In this document: positions 29,575-39,196 of the stretch, in pieces
Layout: every line of letters starts with the position of its first letter
Position numbering within the stretch: the first letter of the stretch is position 1
From: RPQJ01 sp963706755
Lineage (GTDB): Bacteria; Pseudomonadota; Gammaproteobacteria; Steroidobacterales; Steroidobacteraceae
Assembly (NCBI GenBank): GCA_963706755.1
Contig: CAVPNH010000015.1
Location: 1 to 64,000 of the forward strand
DNA length: 64,000 bases
Direction of reading: 5' to 3'
The notes under the pieces: generated by a model
What the model was told of the DNA's origin: nothing
Database searches by the model: none
Seen by the model: only the letters and a program-made list of their open reading frames with translations
Translations under genes and position numbers: made by a program

Positions 29575-30342
29575 TCAGTACGTGTCCGGACGGATCATGG
29601 CGTCGGTGCCACCGTCGACGAACAGGACACTGCCGCAGCAGAACGACGCGGCCGGCCCCAGCAGGAACACGATGGCAGCGGCGATATCGGCGGGGGACCC
29701 AAAATCGCCGGCCGGGATGGGGAAGTTGCGGATCGCCGGGCCGTATGCCGGGTGATCGAGACCGCGTTGAAGCAGGGGCGTGAGCACGGCGCCGGGGGCC
29801 ACTGCATTCAGCCGAATCCCCGCACCGATCCACTCGGGGCTGGGCGCCTGGCGCCGCATCGCGCGCGTCAGCGCGAGCTTCGATCCGGCGTACACGCGAT
29901 GTCCCTCGAGCGTGTCGGCCAGCTGACGCGCCTGCGCTTCGTCGCCAGCAAGACACGCCTGCACCAGCAACGTATCGACGCCCGGCAAGGTTGAGGAGTT
30001 CGACGACACCACCACGGCCGCCGCGGTACCGGCCTCGGCCAGCGCCGGACGCAAGCCGGCGAGGAGGGCGTGGGCGCCGAAGAAATTGATCGACACGATG
30101 TCCGGAAGCGGCTCGAACTCGGGGCCCACCCCCGCGCACAGCACGAGGCCGTCGAGGCTGCCCTCGCACGCCTCCATGACACCGGCAATCGCCGTGGCCC
30201 GACCGACCGGCGTGCCGAGGTCTGCAAGCACCTCGGCGTCGCGGACGTCGATGCCCACGACCTCGATCTCCGCAGCCTCGAGGTGCTCCCGTGTTGCCAG
30301 GCCAATGCCCGACGCCGATCCGGTGATGGCAATTCCACTCAT
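29575..30342 (-). CDS. Short-chain dehydrogenase/reductase
   Basis: Classical-length SDR (255 residues), unbroken. NAD(P)-binding GSASGIGLATREHL at residues 7-20, cofactor-specificity region VVGIDVRDAEVLADL, LVLCAGVGP, catalytic serine in VVVSSNSS, catalytic YxxxK in VYAGSKLALTRAM, LNAVAPGAVLTPLL and the C-terminal SCGSVLFVDGGTDAMIRP-like end. The short spacing between the glycine motif and the acidic stretch resembles 3-alpha-hydroxysteroid or coniferyl-alcohol dehydrogenases. Start ATG at 30342. Specific substrate unknown. Confidence 0.88.
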   Translation of the reverse strand: MSGIAITGSASGIGLATREHLEAAEIEVVGIDVRDAEVLADLGTPVGRATAIAGVMEACEGSLDGLVLCAGVGPEFEPLPDIVSINFFGAHALLAGLRPALAEAGTAAAVVVSSNSSTLPGVDTLLVQACLAGDEAQARQLADTLEGHRVYAGSKLALTRAMRRQAPSPEWIGAGIRLNAVAPGAVLTPLLQRGLDHPAYGPAIRNFPIPAGDFGSPADIAAAIVFLLGPAASFCCGSVLFVDGGTDAMIRPDTY

Positions 30343-30488
30343 GATGCGTCGATCTCCCCGTGCCTTGCGTCTTCTACGCGCGCCGCCTCGGAGGTGCAAC
30401 CGACCCGGCCCACGCGCCGCCAGCGGCACCGATGCAACGTGGCACGAGCACACGTCACGAGGCCCGTCCACACCGGCGGGACGACGTC

Positions 30489-30589
30489 GTAGGGGCACCC
30501 CTTGCGGGTGCCCGGGGAACGGTTGATGCGCGTCGCATCGAGCGCGGAATCGACGGCGGCCCGGGCAGGCACAAGGCCTGCCCCTACGT
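30489..30589. repeat. Dispersed inverted repeat (GTAGGGGCACC...GCCCCTACG)
   Basis: 30489-30516 (GTAGGGGCACCCCTTGCGGG then TGCCCGGGG) and 30561-30588 (CCCGGGCAGGCACAAGGCC then TGCCCCTACG) are two hairpins in opposite orientation bracketing about 45 bp. Same family as 3359-3432 and 27032-27093. It overlaps the 3' end of the next gene. Confidence 0.8.
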
Positions 30590-31006
30590 CGACCGGGGGG
30601 CACAGTGGAGCTGCACCGCGCTCGATTGGGAGGTGTCGGTCAGCAGACCGACCCACCAATCGGCCCAACCGTATCTGGCCGCCAGCAGGCGGCGGATGCG
30701 CTGGTGCCCAGCCGGGTTGGCGACGGCGGTGACACGGCACCGCCGCCAGGTTTCACCACGCCGCACCTCGACGTCCGGCCGCGATGTGATGTGCCGGAGA
30801 AACGGGCGGTCCGCATTCGCGGCCTCAACCCACGAGACCCCGTCCTCGTCGGCCACCCAGGTGCGGGTGTCGCGCGCCACGCCCGTGTCGTCGACGGTTC
30901 GCACGACGATCACCTCGCGCCCTTCGAGTGCCGCGAGCGTCACCGCGGCGAACAGTGCGCCGGCGGCGAGCAGGCCAGCGCCGACCACACGCACCCGCGT
31001 CATCAT
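30584..31006 (-). CDS. Membrane-anchored protein of unknown function, nitroreductase/PNPOx-like
   Basis: 140-residue frame with a single N-terminal helix (VVGAGLLAAGALFAAVTLAAL) followed by a soluble part containing VIVVRTVDDTGVARDTRTWVAD, VSWVEAANADRPFLRHI and VEVRRGETWRRCRV, ending DTSQSSAVQLHCAP. The spacing of T-R-T-W-V and the arginine-rich strands resembles the split-barrel deazaflavin/FMN nitroreductase family. This is pattern recognition only. Start at 31006 (or 31003) in a reading frame free of breaks; the stop lies in the dispersed repeat. Confidence 0.5.
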   Translation of the reverse strand: MMTRVRVVGAGLLAAGALFAAVTLAALEGREVIVVRTVDDTGVARDTRTWVADEDGVSWVEAANADRPFLRHITSRPDVEVRRGETWRRCRVTAVANPAGHQRIRRLLAARYGWADWWVGLLTDTSQSSAVQLHCAPRST

Positions 31007-31060
31007 CGGGCGACTCGACGCGTCAGCCGGACCTCGCCATCACCGCCGGGCCGGGACCGG

Positions 31061-33254
31061 TCATTCCACGATCCGCACGATGAACTGCGCCGGTTCGCCG
31101 ACGTGGCCGTCGATGTCGCGCAAGCGCACGGTGATCAGCGTGTCACCAAGCGGGAATGCGATCGCCGATTCGACCTTGGCGCAAAACTCCATGGTGCTGG
31201 CGGGATTGACGAAGTGGTAGTCCTCGCTCGGAAGGAACTTCACGCACGGGTTGTTGGGTCCGCGTCCGAGCGGTTGCCCCTGGCCATCCAGGAAGCGACA
31301 CGCCAGGTCGTTCACGAGGGCGATGTTCGCCGGCGTGGGGTCGAAGTTCGCCGGATCGAGCCCCGGCACGCCGCCGATGCTCGGTGCGCTGCGATCGCAC
31401 ACCGCCGTACTGCCGTTGCCGAGCGCATTGACACCTTCGATCTGCAGATCCGGAAAGTCGCTCAGGTCTTCGACGTAGGTGCTCGGCCCGACGGCGCGGC
31501 GTGACAGGCCGGGGCGCCCCTCGACCACGAGCTGGAAAATCGCCCCGGCACTGCGCACGAAGATCGGCAGTCCGTCCGGCGACGTGCCGCTCGTGGGCAC
31601 GAACACGTCTGCGGAGTTGCTGATCCCGAGATAGGACACGATGGGCCCGATCGGCACCGCCGGCGTCGCGGTCGCGGTCGGTGTCCAGGTCGGCGTGCGG
31701 CTCGGGGTCGGGGTAACCGTCGGCGTGCGCGTCGGCGTCCCGGTCGCGGTCCGTGTGCCGGTCGGCGCAGCAGGCGCGGTGCGGGTCGCCGACGCCATAG
31801 CAGTCGGCGTCCGGGTGCTGCTCGCCGTCGGACTGGACGTCTGCGTGCGCGGCCGGGTGGATGTCCGACTCGGGCTCGCCGTCGCAGGCGGCGGCCCGGT
31901 CGCGGTTCGGCTCGGTGGGGGCCCCGTCGGCGTCGGTCGCGTCGGCGTGGCGGTCGGTGCCGGCCGCGTCGGCGTTCGGGTCGGCGTCGGTCGCGTCGCC
32001 GTGGCGGTTGGCGTCGGCCGCGTCGGCGTGGCGGTCGGTGCCGGTCGCGTCGGCGTGGCGGTCGGTGCGGGGCCGCGTCGCCGTGGCGGTTGGCGTCGGC
32101 CGCGTCGGCGTTCGGGTCGGCGTCGGTCGCGTCGGCGTGGCAGTCGGCGCCGGCCGCGTCGGTGTTCGGGTTGGAGTTGGCCGGGTCGGTGTGGCGGTCG
32201 GTGTGGAACCCCCGGGCGTCGACGTGACCGTGGCACGTACCGTCGGCGAGGCCGACGGCGTTCGGGTCGCCGTCGTCGAGGGGCGCACGGTGGCAGATGG
32301 TGTGCCGCTGGCCGTTGCCGTCGGGGTGCGGGTGCCGGTCCGCGTCGCGGTGGGCTGACGGGTCGGCGTGCTGGTCGACACGACGATGGGCCTGGTGGCC
32401 GTCGGGGTGAAGGTCGACGGGATCGGCCCGTTCCCGATCCGCAGCCGTAGCTGCCGAACCGGCCCGAGGTTTCCAGCAACGTCGCGCCAGCGCACGCTGA
32501 ACGTGGTTTCACCCACCGGCACCGCGAGCGCGCGCACCCACTGCAGGCAGAACTGCACCTGCGTGGCCGCGTCCACGAACCCGGTCGCACCGAAGTTGTC
32601 CTGCGTACACGCCGTGTTCGGCGACGTCCCGGGCGCCGGGAAGCGGCAGCCCAGATCGTTGATGGCATCGGTGACGAACTGGTAGGGCCCGTACGTCGGC
32701 GGGTCCACCGCCGGCACCCCACCGTTTTCCTCGCAGACCGCGGAGCTGCCATCGCCGAGGGGGCGATCGACCTCGACCTGCAGATCGGGACGGCGCAGCG
32801 GATCGTCCGGGTTCCAGTTGACCGTCGTCGTGCCGGGCGGCGCGCCACTCGGGCCCTGGCGGGATTCGATGACCAGTTGGAAGCCCGTACCGACCGTCCG
32901 GTAGTACACCGGCACACCGTCGATGGCGCCGATCGACTGCAACGGGATGCCATTGGCCTCGGCGAGACCGAAGAACGTGATTGCCGCCCCCTGTGGCCCG
33001 GCCGCAAGGATGCGATTGATCCCCACCAGATCGGCTACGCTGATGCTGCCGTCCTGATTGGCGTCCGTCCCAGGACAGGTGCCCGGCGTCGACCCGAACA
33101 GCACGCCAACCATGTCGCGTGCATCCGCAGCGGAGACGAGCCCGTCACAGTTCACGTCGCCGGGTGTCTGAGCTGACGCGGCGCTGACCGCACCGCACAG
33201 CACGACCAGCAGGGCGCGGGCGCCTGTGGCGAGACGATTCGGACGGCGTCGCAT
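31061..33254 (-). CDS. Secreted dockerin-like protein with two copies of an unrecognised domain joined by a Thr/Pro linker
   Basis: Signal peptide (LLVVLCGAVSAASAQ), then two dockerin-type repeats (GDVNCDGLVSAADARDMV and DANQDGSISVADLVGI), then domain A (about 33000-32410), a long TPT/RPTPTATPTR linker (about 32400-31650) and domain B (31630-31061). A and B are clearly duplicated: VYYRTVGTGFQLVIESR vs IFVRSAGAIFQLVVEGR, PDLQVEVDRPLGDGSSAVC vs PDLQIEGVNALGNGSTAVC, DAINDLGCRF vs ALVNDLACRF, FSVRWRDVAGNLG vs ITVRLRDIDGHVG. Each has conserved cysteines that may pair. One frame change lies in the linker near 32065. Exported, probably surface-bound through dockerin-type calcium repeats. Domain function unknown. 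Confidence 0.8.
31640..32385 (-). repeat. Low-complexity tandem repeat coding the Thr/Pro linker
   Basis: Imperfect repeats of about 18-36 bp (GTCGGCGTCGGTCGCGTC and GTGGCGGTCGG types on the given strand) encode runs of PTPTRTPTRP, APTATPTRP and similar. The unit size is a multiple of three apart from one break near 32065. Such arrays change length easily, so the copy number in the assembly may be wrong. Confidence 0.85.
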
Positions 33255-33412
33255 CCGTCATCCGTACCAAACCACCCGGTCAACGAGAAGTCCGAACGGC
33301 CCGATTCTTTCGCCTGCGAACCCGAGGCCTACCGGTTCCCGCAATACTGAAGGCACCCCTCAACCGCGCACTGGGCGGAGCCGCACACCCAACGGGCCCG
33401 CGCCCCACGGCG
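33255..33412. other. Intergenic, nothing recognised
   Basis: About 160 bp between the start of the dockerin gene and the stop of the sensor kinase gene. It should hold the promoter of the dockerin gene on the minus strand, but no clear -10/-35 pair or repeat unit was recognised. Confidence 0.4.
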
Positions 33413-34792
33413 CTAGAGGCCCGGCCGACCCCGCGCCGCGCGAGGCGCGACGGGGGCCCAGGGTTGATCGCAGGCGTCAGCAGGCTCCGGCGCAGCAAGG
33501 CCCGGCCGGCGCGTCGCTGCGGGCCGGCGCGGCGCCGCTCTCGATGCCGGATCCTCGGGCCGTTCCAACGGCACGGTGATGCGAACCGTCGTGCCCACGC
33601 CCATCGTACTGTCGACCCGCAGGGTGCCGCCGTGGGCCTCGACAATCGCCCGGGCGATGAACAAGCCGAGTCCGGAGCCGTCGACGAGACCGGCACGGCG
33701 GCGATACCGCTCGAAGAGGCGCGGCAACTCCTCCGAGGGAATCCCCGGGCCGCTGTCCTCGACCGTCAGGTCGATGTCGTCGCCGCACCGCCGTACGGCC
33801 ACGTCCACCCGTCCCCCGGCGGGCGTGAACTTGATGGCGTTGCCGACGACGTTCGCCACGACCCGCTGCAGCTGCACCGCGTCGAGCTCCACGAGCGGCA
33901 GGCCATCCTGCACGACGCAGCTCAACGAGACACCTTTCAGCTCGGCGGCACTGCCGCCCAAGAGCAGCACGTCCTGCACAAGTTCGCGGATCCCCACGTA
34001 TGCCCGGTGAAGCACCAGGCGCCCGGCCTCGATCCGCGCCGCATCAATCACATTCAGGGCCAGCGTGATGACGTGTTGCGTGCTGGCGTGGATACGGCGG
34101 ACCAGGTCGCGTTGCGGTGGGGTGAGGGGTCCCGCCTCGTCATCGAGCAGCAGCGCGGCCAGCGACTGGACGACCCCAAGCGGGTTTTTCAGGTCGTGAC
34201 TGATCTCCGACAGGACATCCATGCGACGGCCGCGCGCCCGCGCCGCCCGCAGCCGCCGTTCGCGCCGGCGGGCCTCCTGTACCAGGTGCCCGAAGAACAG
34301 TGCCACCACGAACAGGAAAGGCACCCGGAGCAGGTATTCGGGCTGCAGCACCGGCCGCACCCCGACGAGCAGTGATTCCGAATAGAGGTGCGCCACACTG
34401 ACCAGCACGGCCGCCAGGACAACCAGGCCGATCCGCTCGGTCAGTGCCGTCAGGAAGAGCACGAGGAAGTACATCACGAAGAACTCGCTCGACGGCGCAC
34501 CGCTGAGCAGGAATCCGGTCACCACCATGCCGCTGTCGAACAGCACCAACCCGCCCCCGAGCATCAGTGGCGAGCGGACATACGGAGCGAGTTCGGTGAG
34601 CAGGATGTTCGAGGCGAAGAACGACGCCACGAACAGGCCGACTGCGGTCGGACTGCGTTCCACCGAATGGTTGAAGATGACCAGATACGAGGTCGCGATG
34701 ATCAGCACCCACCGCAGCATGACCAGCATCGAGTACCTGCCCTGCTGCGGCGGCTGCCGCTCGTCGGCGACCATGAGTCTTGCAGTGTCCAC
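33413..34792 (-). CDS. Membrane sensor histidine kinase
   Basis: Complete, clean frame. Five or six N-terminal helices (MLRWVLIIATSYLVIF, SPTAVGLFVASFFASNILL, LMLGGGLVLFDSGMVVTGFLL, FVMYFLVLFLTALT, LVVLAAVLVSVAHLY, LLRVPFLFVVALFFGHLV) without a periplasmic sensor domain, then the H-box SEISHDLKNPLGVV with phospho-acceptor histidine, N-box RVVANVVGNAIKF, G1 VEDSGPGIP, F-box LFERY and G2 GSGLGLFIARAI. The tail is a basic Ala/Pro/Arg-rich extension. GTG at 34792 is preferred because GGGAGG lies 7 bp before it; TTG at 34807 is an alternative. No response regulator is adjacent, so it is an orphan kinase. Confidence 0.92.
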   Translation of the reverse strand: MDTARLMVADERQPPQQGRYSMLVMLRWVLIIATSYLVIFNHSVERSPTAVGLFVASFFASNILLTELAPYVRSPLMLGGGLVLFDSGMVVTGFLLSGAPSSEFFVMYFLVLFLTALTERIGLVVLAAVLVSVAHLYSESLLVGVRPVLQPEYLLRVPFLFVVALFFGHLVQEARRRERRLRAARARGRRMDVLSEISHDLKNPLGVVQSLAALLLDDEAGPLTPPQRDLVRRIHASTQHVITLALNVIDAARIEAGRLVLHRAYVGIRELVQDVLLLGGSAAELKGVSLSCVVQDGLPLVELDAVQLQRVVANVVGNAIKFTPAGGRVDVAVRRCGDDIDLTVEDSGPGIPSEELPRLFERYRRRAGLVDGSGLGLFIARAIVEAHGGTLRVDSTMGVGTTVRITVPLERPEDPASRAAPRRPAATRRPGLAAPEPADACDQPWAPVAPRAARGRPGL

Positions 34793-34934
34793 GTTACCGC
34801 CTCCCAATCAGCACCGTTCGTGCCAGTGCCAAGCAGGGACGCCCCTTCCACGCGCGGCCGGGTGCAGTTCAGCGGAACCGCCTCAGCATTGACGCTGTGG
34901 CGTTTGGACCAATAGGGGTTTTCCCGTACGGGGC

Positions 34935-35278
34935 TCAGCGCGCCATCGCCGCCCGTGCGGCGTCGCACTTGGCGGCAAAGACGAAATCGCTTTCGGTGAG
35001 GCCGTTGATCTTGTGGGTCCAGATGGTCACGCCGACGACGCCCCACGCGAGGAACAGGTCGGGATGATGGTGCTGCGCCTCGGCAATCGCGCCGATGCGG
35101 TTCACGAGTTCGAGCGCCTCGGCGAAGTTCGCGAGCGCATAGCGCCGCTCGAGGTGATGGTCGTCGACGCACGCGCCAGCCGTCGAGTCTGGGCGAGCAA
35201 CGGCGCGATCGCGTCCGCCGTCAACGGCGGCACGCCGCCGCGACAGGGCACACAGTTCCGATCGGCCAGGCCCGCCAT
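34935..35278 (-). CDS. phhB: Pterin-4a-carbinolamine dehydratase (frameshifted)
   Basis: Recycles 4a-hydroxytetrahydrobiopterin or acts as a small dimerisation protein. It begins MAGLADRNCVPCRGGVPPLTADAI, typical of the bacterial family, and carries the core HHLERRYALANFAEALELVNRIGAIAEAQHHHPDLFLAWGVVGVTIWTHKINGLTESDF with the catalytic His cluster. One frame change near 35185. About 114 residues. It stands alone without phenylalanine hydroxylase. Downstream of the epoxide hydrolase on the same strand. Confidence 0.88.
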
Positions 35279-35296
35279 ACGCCGCGATCCGCGCGG

Positions 35297-36461
35297 TCAG
35301 TGGCGCAGCGGTCGAAAGAACGCGCGGACGTCCTCGACCAGCGCCGCCGGCTCCTCCATGGCGGCAGGTCCCCCGGCCGGCATCGCGGTCCAGCGCGTAG
35401 ATGTTGTACGTGCGCTCCGCCCAGGCCCGCGGCGGGCGGTAGATTTCCGCCGGGAACACGGCCGCCCCGGGCGGCGCCAGGACCTTGAACACCGGTCGGG
35501 GTGGCCCTCGACGCCGCCGCGCAACGCCGGGTTGTGATGGTTTCGTGGTGAGGCGCACCGACGAGTTGATCGTCTCGGTTGCACGGTGCAGCGTGGTGTG
35601 GTGAGGGCGCGTGTGTAGCCCCGACCTTGGTGAAGCGGCGCTCGACGTCGTCGCCGCAGTCGCTCCAGGTGAGCGGGACATGTGCGGCGATCCAGGCAGC
35701 CAGTCCCACCGGCGAATCATTCAGGCCGTACCCGAGCGTCTGCGGCTTCGTGCCCTGGATCTGCATGTAGCCGGTCTCTTCCTCCTGGAACACGTTGAAG
35801 CGGTCGAGGATCTCGCGATCGGTCGCGGACAACTGCGACGGGTCGGTCGTCTCGGCCGGGCCGCGATCAACATGTTCAGGTGGATGCCCACGACGCGGTC
35901 GGGAACGCGCGGCCGAGCGCGGTCGCGATGGCCGCGTCCCATCGCCGCCCTGGGCCCCGAAGCGCGCATAGCCGAGGTGCTCCATCAGGCTGGTGAACAA
36001 CGCCGCCACGCGCATCACGTCCACACCCGGCTGCGACGGCCGCTCGGAAAACCCGTACCCCGGCAGCGACGGCACGAGCAGGTCGAAGGCGTCCTGCGGG
36101 TCCCCGCCGTGGGCCGCCGGGTCGGTCAGCGGCCCGATGACGTCGATGAACTCGACGATCGAGCCCGGCCAGCCGTGCATGAGGAGCAGCGGCAGCGCCG
36201 CGGTCCGCGACCGCGTTCGTGGATGAAGTGGAGTCACCCGGCGCCGTCGGCGGCGGCGCAAAGCGCGGTCGACCACCGCCTCCTGCGCGCGCCAGTCGAA
36301 GCGCTCGATCCAGCGCACCGGCGGCGCCGGTGGGCCGCCGTCGGCGCCCGTACGTCCAGCCGGAGTCCGCCACCTGTGGGCCAGCGCGTCCGCCGCAGAC
36401 GGTCGCGCAGATCGTCGAGGACCGCGTCGGGAACGTCGATCCGGAACGGTGCGGGCGTCAC
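35297..36461 (-). CDS. Epoxide hydrolase family alpha/beta hydrolase (frameshifted)
   Basis: Microsomal-type epoxide hydrolase. The N-terminal block PFRIDVPDAVLDDLRDRLRRTRWP is diagnostic, followed by FDWRAQEA, LLLMHGWPGSIVEFIDVI (oxyanion HGWPGS), FDLLVPSLPGYGFSERP, the nucleophile elbow GAQGGDWDAAI (Asp), ILDRFNVFQEEETGYMQIQGTKPQTL, GLNDSPVGLAAWIA and a C-terminal VEDVRAFFRPLRH. The GTG at 36461 (MTPAPFRIDVP) gives the family start; the open frame runs on into the preceding WS/DGAT gene only because a stop appears to be masked. Many frame changes between 35300 and 36370. Likely GTGA overlap with the upstream gene. Confidence 0.85.
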
Positions 36462-37986
36462 GAACGGGCCGATCCTTGCGTCCGCTGTCGGCGTCACCGT
36501 CGACACGCGCAACTGCGTGCGGGCCGCCACGCGGCGGCGCGAACGCGGCTTGCCAACGGCCGGCGCCTCCTGGCGGGCCGCTGCGACGAGCTCGTCGAAC
36601 GACCGGGACACCGCCCTGACCAGCGCGTCGAGATCGGGCATCAGCCTCGCAATCCGCGTTGAAGCCCCAGCACAGTCGATCGAGTAACTGAAGAGCGCGA
36701 TCCCCAGGCCCTGGTTCTCGAAGAGCGGCACCTGCGGAAAGCCGCCAGTCATCGGCGCACCGAGCAGATAGAGCGGGATCTGCGGGCCCGGCACGTTGCT
36801 GACGATCAGGTTGTAAGGGTTGCAGCCGGGAAATGCAGGCGGACGCCGAGCGACAGGAGGCCGGTGCCGGCCCATTCACCGACCTTCACAAATGAATCGG
36901 CGCCGAGTTCCTGCTCGGGTCGCCTGCAGTTTCGTGGTCAGGGCCTGCACGCGGCGAGGCGTCGCGCGGGATCGGGCTCGCCGAGCGGAGCGAGGTCAGC
37001 CATGCCGAGCACGTGGTTCGCCCCGCCGGCGGTGGGTTCGACACCGCGCATGCTGACCGGCAGGACCACCCGAAAGTCGAGCGTGCCCGACATCGACGCC
37101 GCGGCCCTGCAGGAAGCGGCGCAGCCCGCCGGCCGCCGTCGCCAGCGCCACGTCGTTGACCGTTCCACCGAGGCGAGTCTTGACTTCCTTGACCGCCGCG
37201 AGGTCGAGACTCAGCCAATCGAACCGCCGGTGCGGGCCGATGGGCCGTTCAGCGGCGTGGGCGGTGGCACATGCAGCCCGGCTCCGACCGTGTGCCACGC
37301 CGCCGTCAGGCGGGTGCACGACGCGCGCCCCGGCCTCGTCGGGATCGGCGAGGGCAGCGCGCTGCGCCACGGTGACACGCTCGACGGCGCCTGCGTGCCA
37401 GCCGACGCACGGCATCGGCCAGCAACGTCAGCCCGTCGGCGCCGGGCGCGGTCCACTCCGGGGCGCGGCTTCGAAGCTGTCCTCGCGGCGCCGTGGTCAT
37501 CAGCGCCGTGAACAGATCGACGCCGCCGATGCCGTCGACCATGCAGTGGTGCGATCTTCACCATCAGCGCGAAGCGCCGTGCTCGAGCCCTCGATCATCC
37601 ACAACTCCCAGAGCGGCTTGCCGCGGTCGAGCTGCTGCGACATGATCCGGCCCGATCAGGTGCTTGAGCTGGTGCGTCGTCGCCCGGACGCGGCAGCGCG
37701 GTGTGGCGCACGTGGTAGTGCAGGTTGAAGTGCGTCGTCGTCGACCCAGACCGGCCTGGTTGTAGATCGGCACGAAGGCCAGGCGCTGCCGGTAGCGCGG
37801 GACGAGGTGCAGGCGCCAGGCGATGTGGCGCCGGATGCGATCGATGTCGAGCCGCCCCCGGGCCGTCGTCAGCGGGCCGGCCTCGAAGATGGCGAGGCCG
37901 CCGACGTGCATGTGGGTGGTCGGCGACTCAAACACCAGAAACGAACTGTCCTGCGCCGACAGGCGTTCGTACGTGTACGTTGGCAT
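36458..37986 (-). CDS. Wax ester synthase/diacylglycerol acyltransferase, WS/DGAT (heavily frameshifted)
   Basis: Bifunctional acyl-CoA:alcohol/diacylglycerol O-acyltransferase for storage lipid. Start MPTYTYERLSAQDSSFLVFESPTTHMHVGGLAIFE at 37986 is the classic N-terminus (LSxxDxxFLxxExxxxxMHVG). The active-site motif HHCMVDGIGGVDLFTALM is legible across a frame change near 37553. Later blocks: GTVNDVALATAAGGLRRFL, RVVLPVSMRG, NPYNLIVSNVPGPQIPLYLLGA and GIALFSYS. C-terminal DALVRAVSRSFDELVAAARQ. The predicted stop is a TGA overlapping the epoxide hydrolase GTG. About 470 residues expected. A WS/DGAT points to neutral lipid storage. Confidence 0.88.
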
Positions 37987-38353
37987 TGCTACTGCCCCCT
38001 TCGCGTTCTCAGATGGAAGTAATCTTTTGACACCAGGCGACGCGGCTGTAAATCCTCATTCGGCCCAACGTGCGCCATCCGAGGTCAGAAACCCGGTCAG
38101 CGAAGATCAGTATCGGTCTCCGGCTACCCAGCAATACAAAGAAAGATGACTCACCACCGACGCGCGGAGACACGGAGGAAGCGAGGCACCGAACGAGTCA
38201 CTTTCGGCATGTCGCAAGCGCCACAGGATGCTGTCGCGCGCAGGGTGCATCGTCAAGGCCAATCCCCCACTTCCTCCCTCTGTGTCTTGGTGCCTCTATG
38301 GTGAGGCTCATTTCGATCAGGGCTACCCCTCGCTGGCCGCGCGCCGGTCGGTG
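37987..38353. repeat. Intergenic region with a dispersed inverted repeat
   Basis: 38155-38180 (CACCGACGCGCGGAGACACGGAGG) and 38269-38300 (TTCCTCCCTCTGTGTCTTGGTGCCTC) are imperfect inverted repeats of the widespread ...GAGACACGGAGG... / CCTCTGTGTCTTGGTG type. The remainder, including the AT-richer 38015-38060, has no gene and probably holds the promoter of the WS/DGAT gene. Confidence 0.6.
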
Positions 38354-38685
38354 CTAGCACGACCTCGTGGATCTCGAGCACGTTCGGACCGGCAACATCT
38401 CCGCCGGCGGCCGGTTGCTGTGCGCCGCCCGGAACGACTCGCTCTTCGTCCAGTCCCAGAACGCTTGCTCGCTCTCCCAGTACGTCTGCACCAGGTAGTA
38501 TCCCTGTTCGCTCGTTTCTTCCCACTGGCCGCTTTGGTGACTGAAGCGACGCTGCACGGGGCGCAGCACCAGGTTCTTGATGAAGCCGGGAGACTGGTCG
38601 ATCAGCTGGGCCCGCGGCGGAAGCGGTCTTCGAAATCGGCCTCGTGGCCGCGGGCGACGGGAATGCGATTGGTGACGATAATCAC
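38354..38685 (-). CDS. Antibiotic biosynthesis monooxygenase (ABM)-domain protein
   Basis: Small ferredoxin-like-fold protein of the ABM/heme-degrading monooxygenase family. GTG at 38685 behind AGGAGG gives VIIVTNRIPVARGHEADFEDRF, then DQSPGFIKNLVLRPV, YYLVQTYWESEQAFWDWTKSESFRAAHSN, typical ABM strands. A frame change near 38610 and one near 38400, so the real C-terminus probably continues as GPNVLEIHEVVLAP rather than the shown frame. About 110 residues. IsdG/HmoA-like heme degradation is possible, but the substrate is unknown. Confidence 0.75.
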
Positions 38686-38880
38686 GGCAGGTCCTCCTGT
38701 TTGAACCGGGTAGTTGTGGGTGACGCGTGGGGGTGATGGTCCCGGTCCGATTCGCCAAGGCAACCCGAAACCCGACCTCGGGCTGCTTGCCGCGCGCCGT
38801 CAGTCGCGATGCTCGACTACTCCCGTCGTACAGTCGCGGCGCGTGCGACCGCGAGGGCATCACGGAGGAATGAGCCGACA
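38686..38880. other. Divergent intergenic region
   Basis: Between the divergent ABM gene and the small exported protein. TTGTGGGTGACG near 38712 and other weak boxes could be promoter elements, but nothing convincing was recognised. GAGGAATGAGCC just before 38881 supplies a GGAGGAAT ribosome binding site. Confidence 0.35.
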
Positions 38881-39174
38881 TGAGCCTCAAACGCATCTTG
38901 TCCGTCCTGGCGATTGCGACTGTGCTGCACGTCGGGGTGTTGTCCGCGCGACCGGCGCGCGCGAGCGTCGGTACCAACGTGGCGATCGGGGTCGTGGGTT
39001 CCTCGGCTATCTCGGGATCGTGTTCCTCGCCACGACCTGTGGAACCGCAGCGAGCTCCCGGATACCACGAACAACTTCGCCGGCTGGGAATCGACCCCGC
39101 GACGCTGGACCGCCACGCCGTTCCGACGGGTGCGCGGCCCGTGGGCCTGCGAAGCCCAAACGCGGACGGCCTGA
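38881..39174 (+). CDS. Small exported protein of unknown function (frameshifted)
   Basis: Starts MSLKRILSVLAIATVLHVGVLSARPARAS, a signal peptide with AxA-like cleavage, then TNVAIGVVG and, after a frame change near 38998, a hydrophobic FLGYLGIVFLATT helix and a polar tail (SELPDTTNNFAGWESTP). About 98 residues. Good ribosome binding site GGAGGAAT. No family recognised. It lies divergent from htrA, whose C-terminus it almost meets, so an envelope role is only a guess. Confidence 0.55.
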
Positions 39175-39196
39175 CGTCGTTTGCTGGTAACCGCCC

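Noticed and set aside
31640..32385. Possible CRISPR-like or satellite array
   Set aside because: Unit lengths are multiples of three, with no spacers, and they code a continuous Thr/Pro linker in a secreted protein.
31641..32450. Long plus-strand open frame rich in Gly/Val/Arg repeats opposite the dockerin gene
   Set aside because: It is the complement of the Thr/Pro codon repeats. The minus-strand frame has a signal peptide, dockerin repeats and a duplicated domain, so the plus-strand frame is a shadow.
36458..36461. WS/DGAT-epoxide hydrolase fusion as a settled call
   Set aside because: A family-like GTG start with a GTGA overlap and frame errors nearby make two separate genes more likely.
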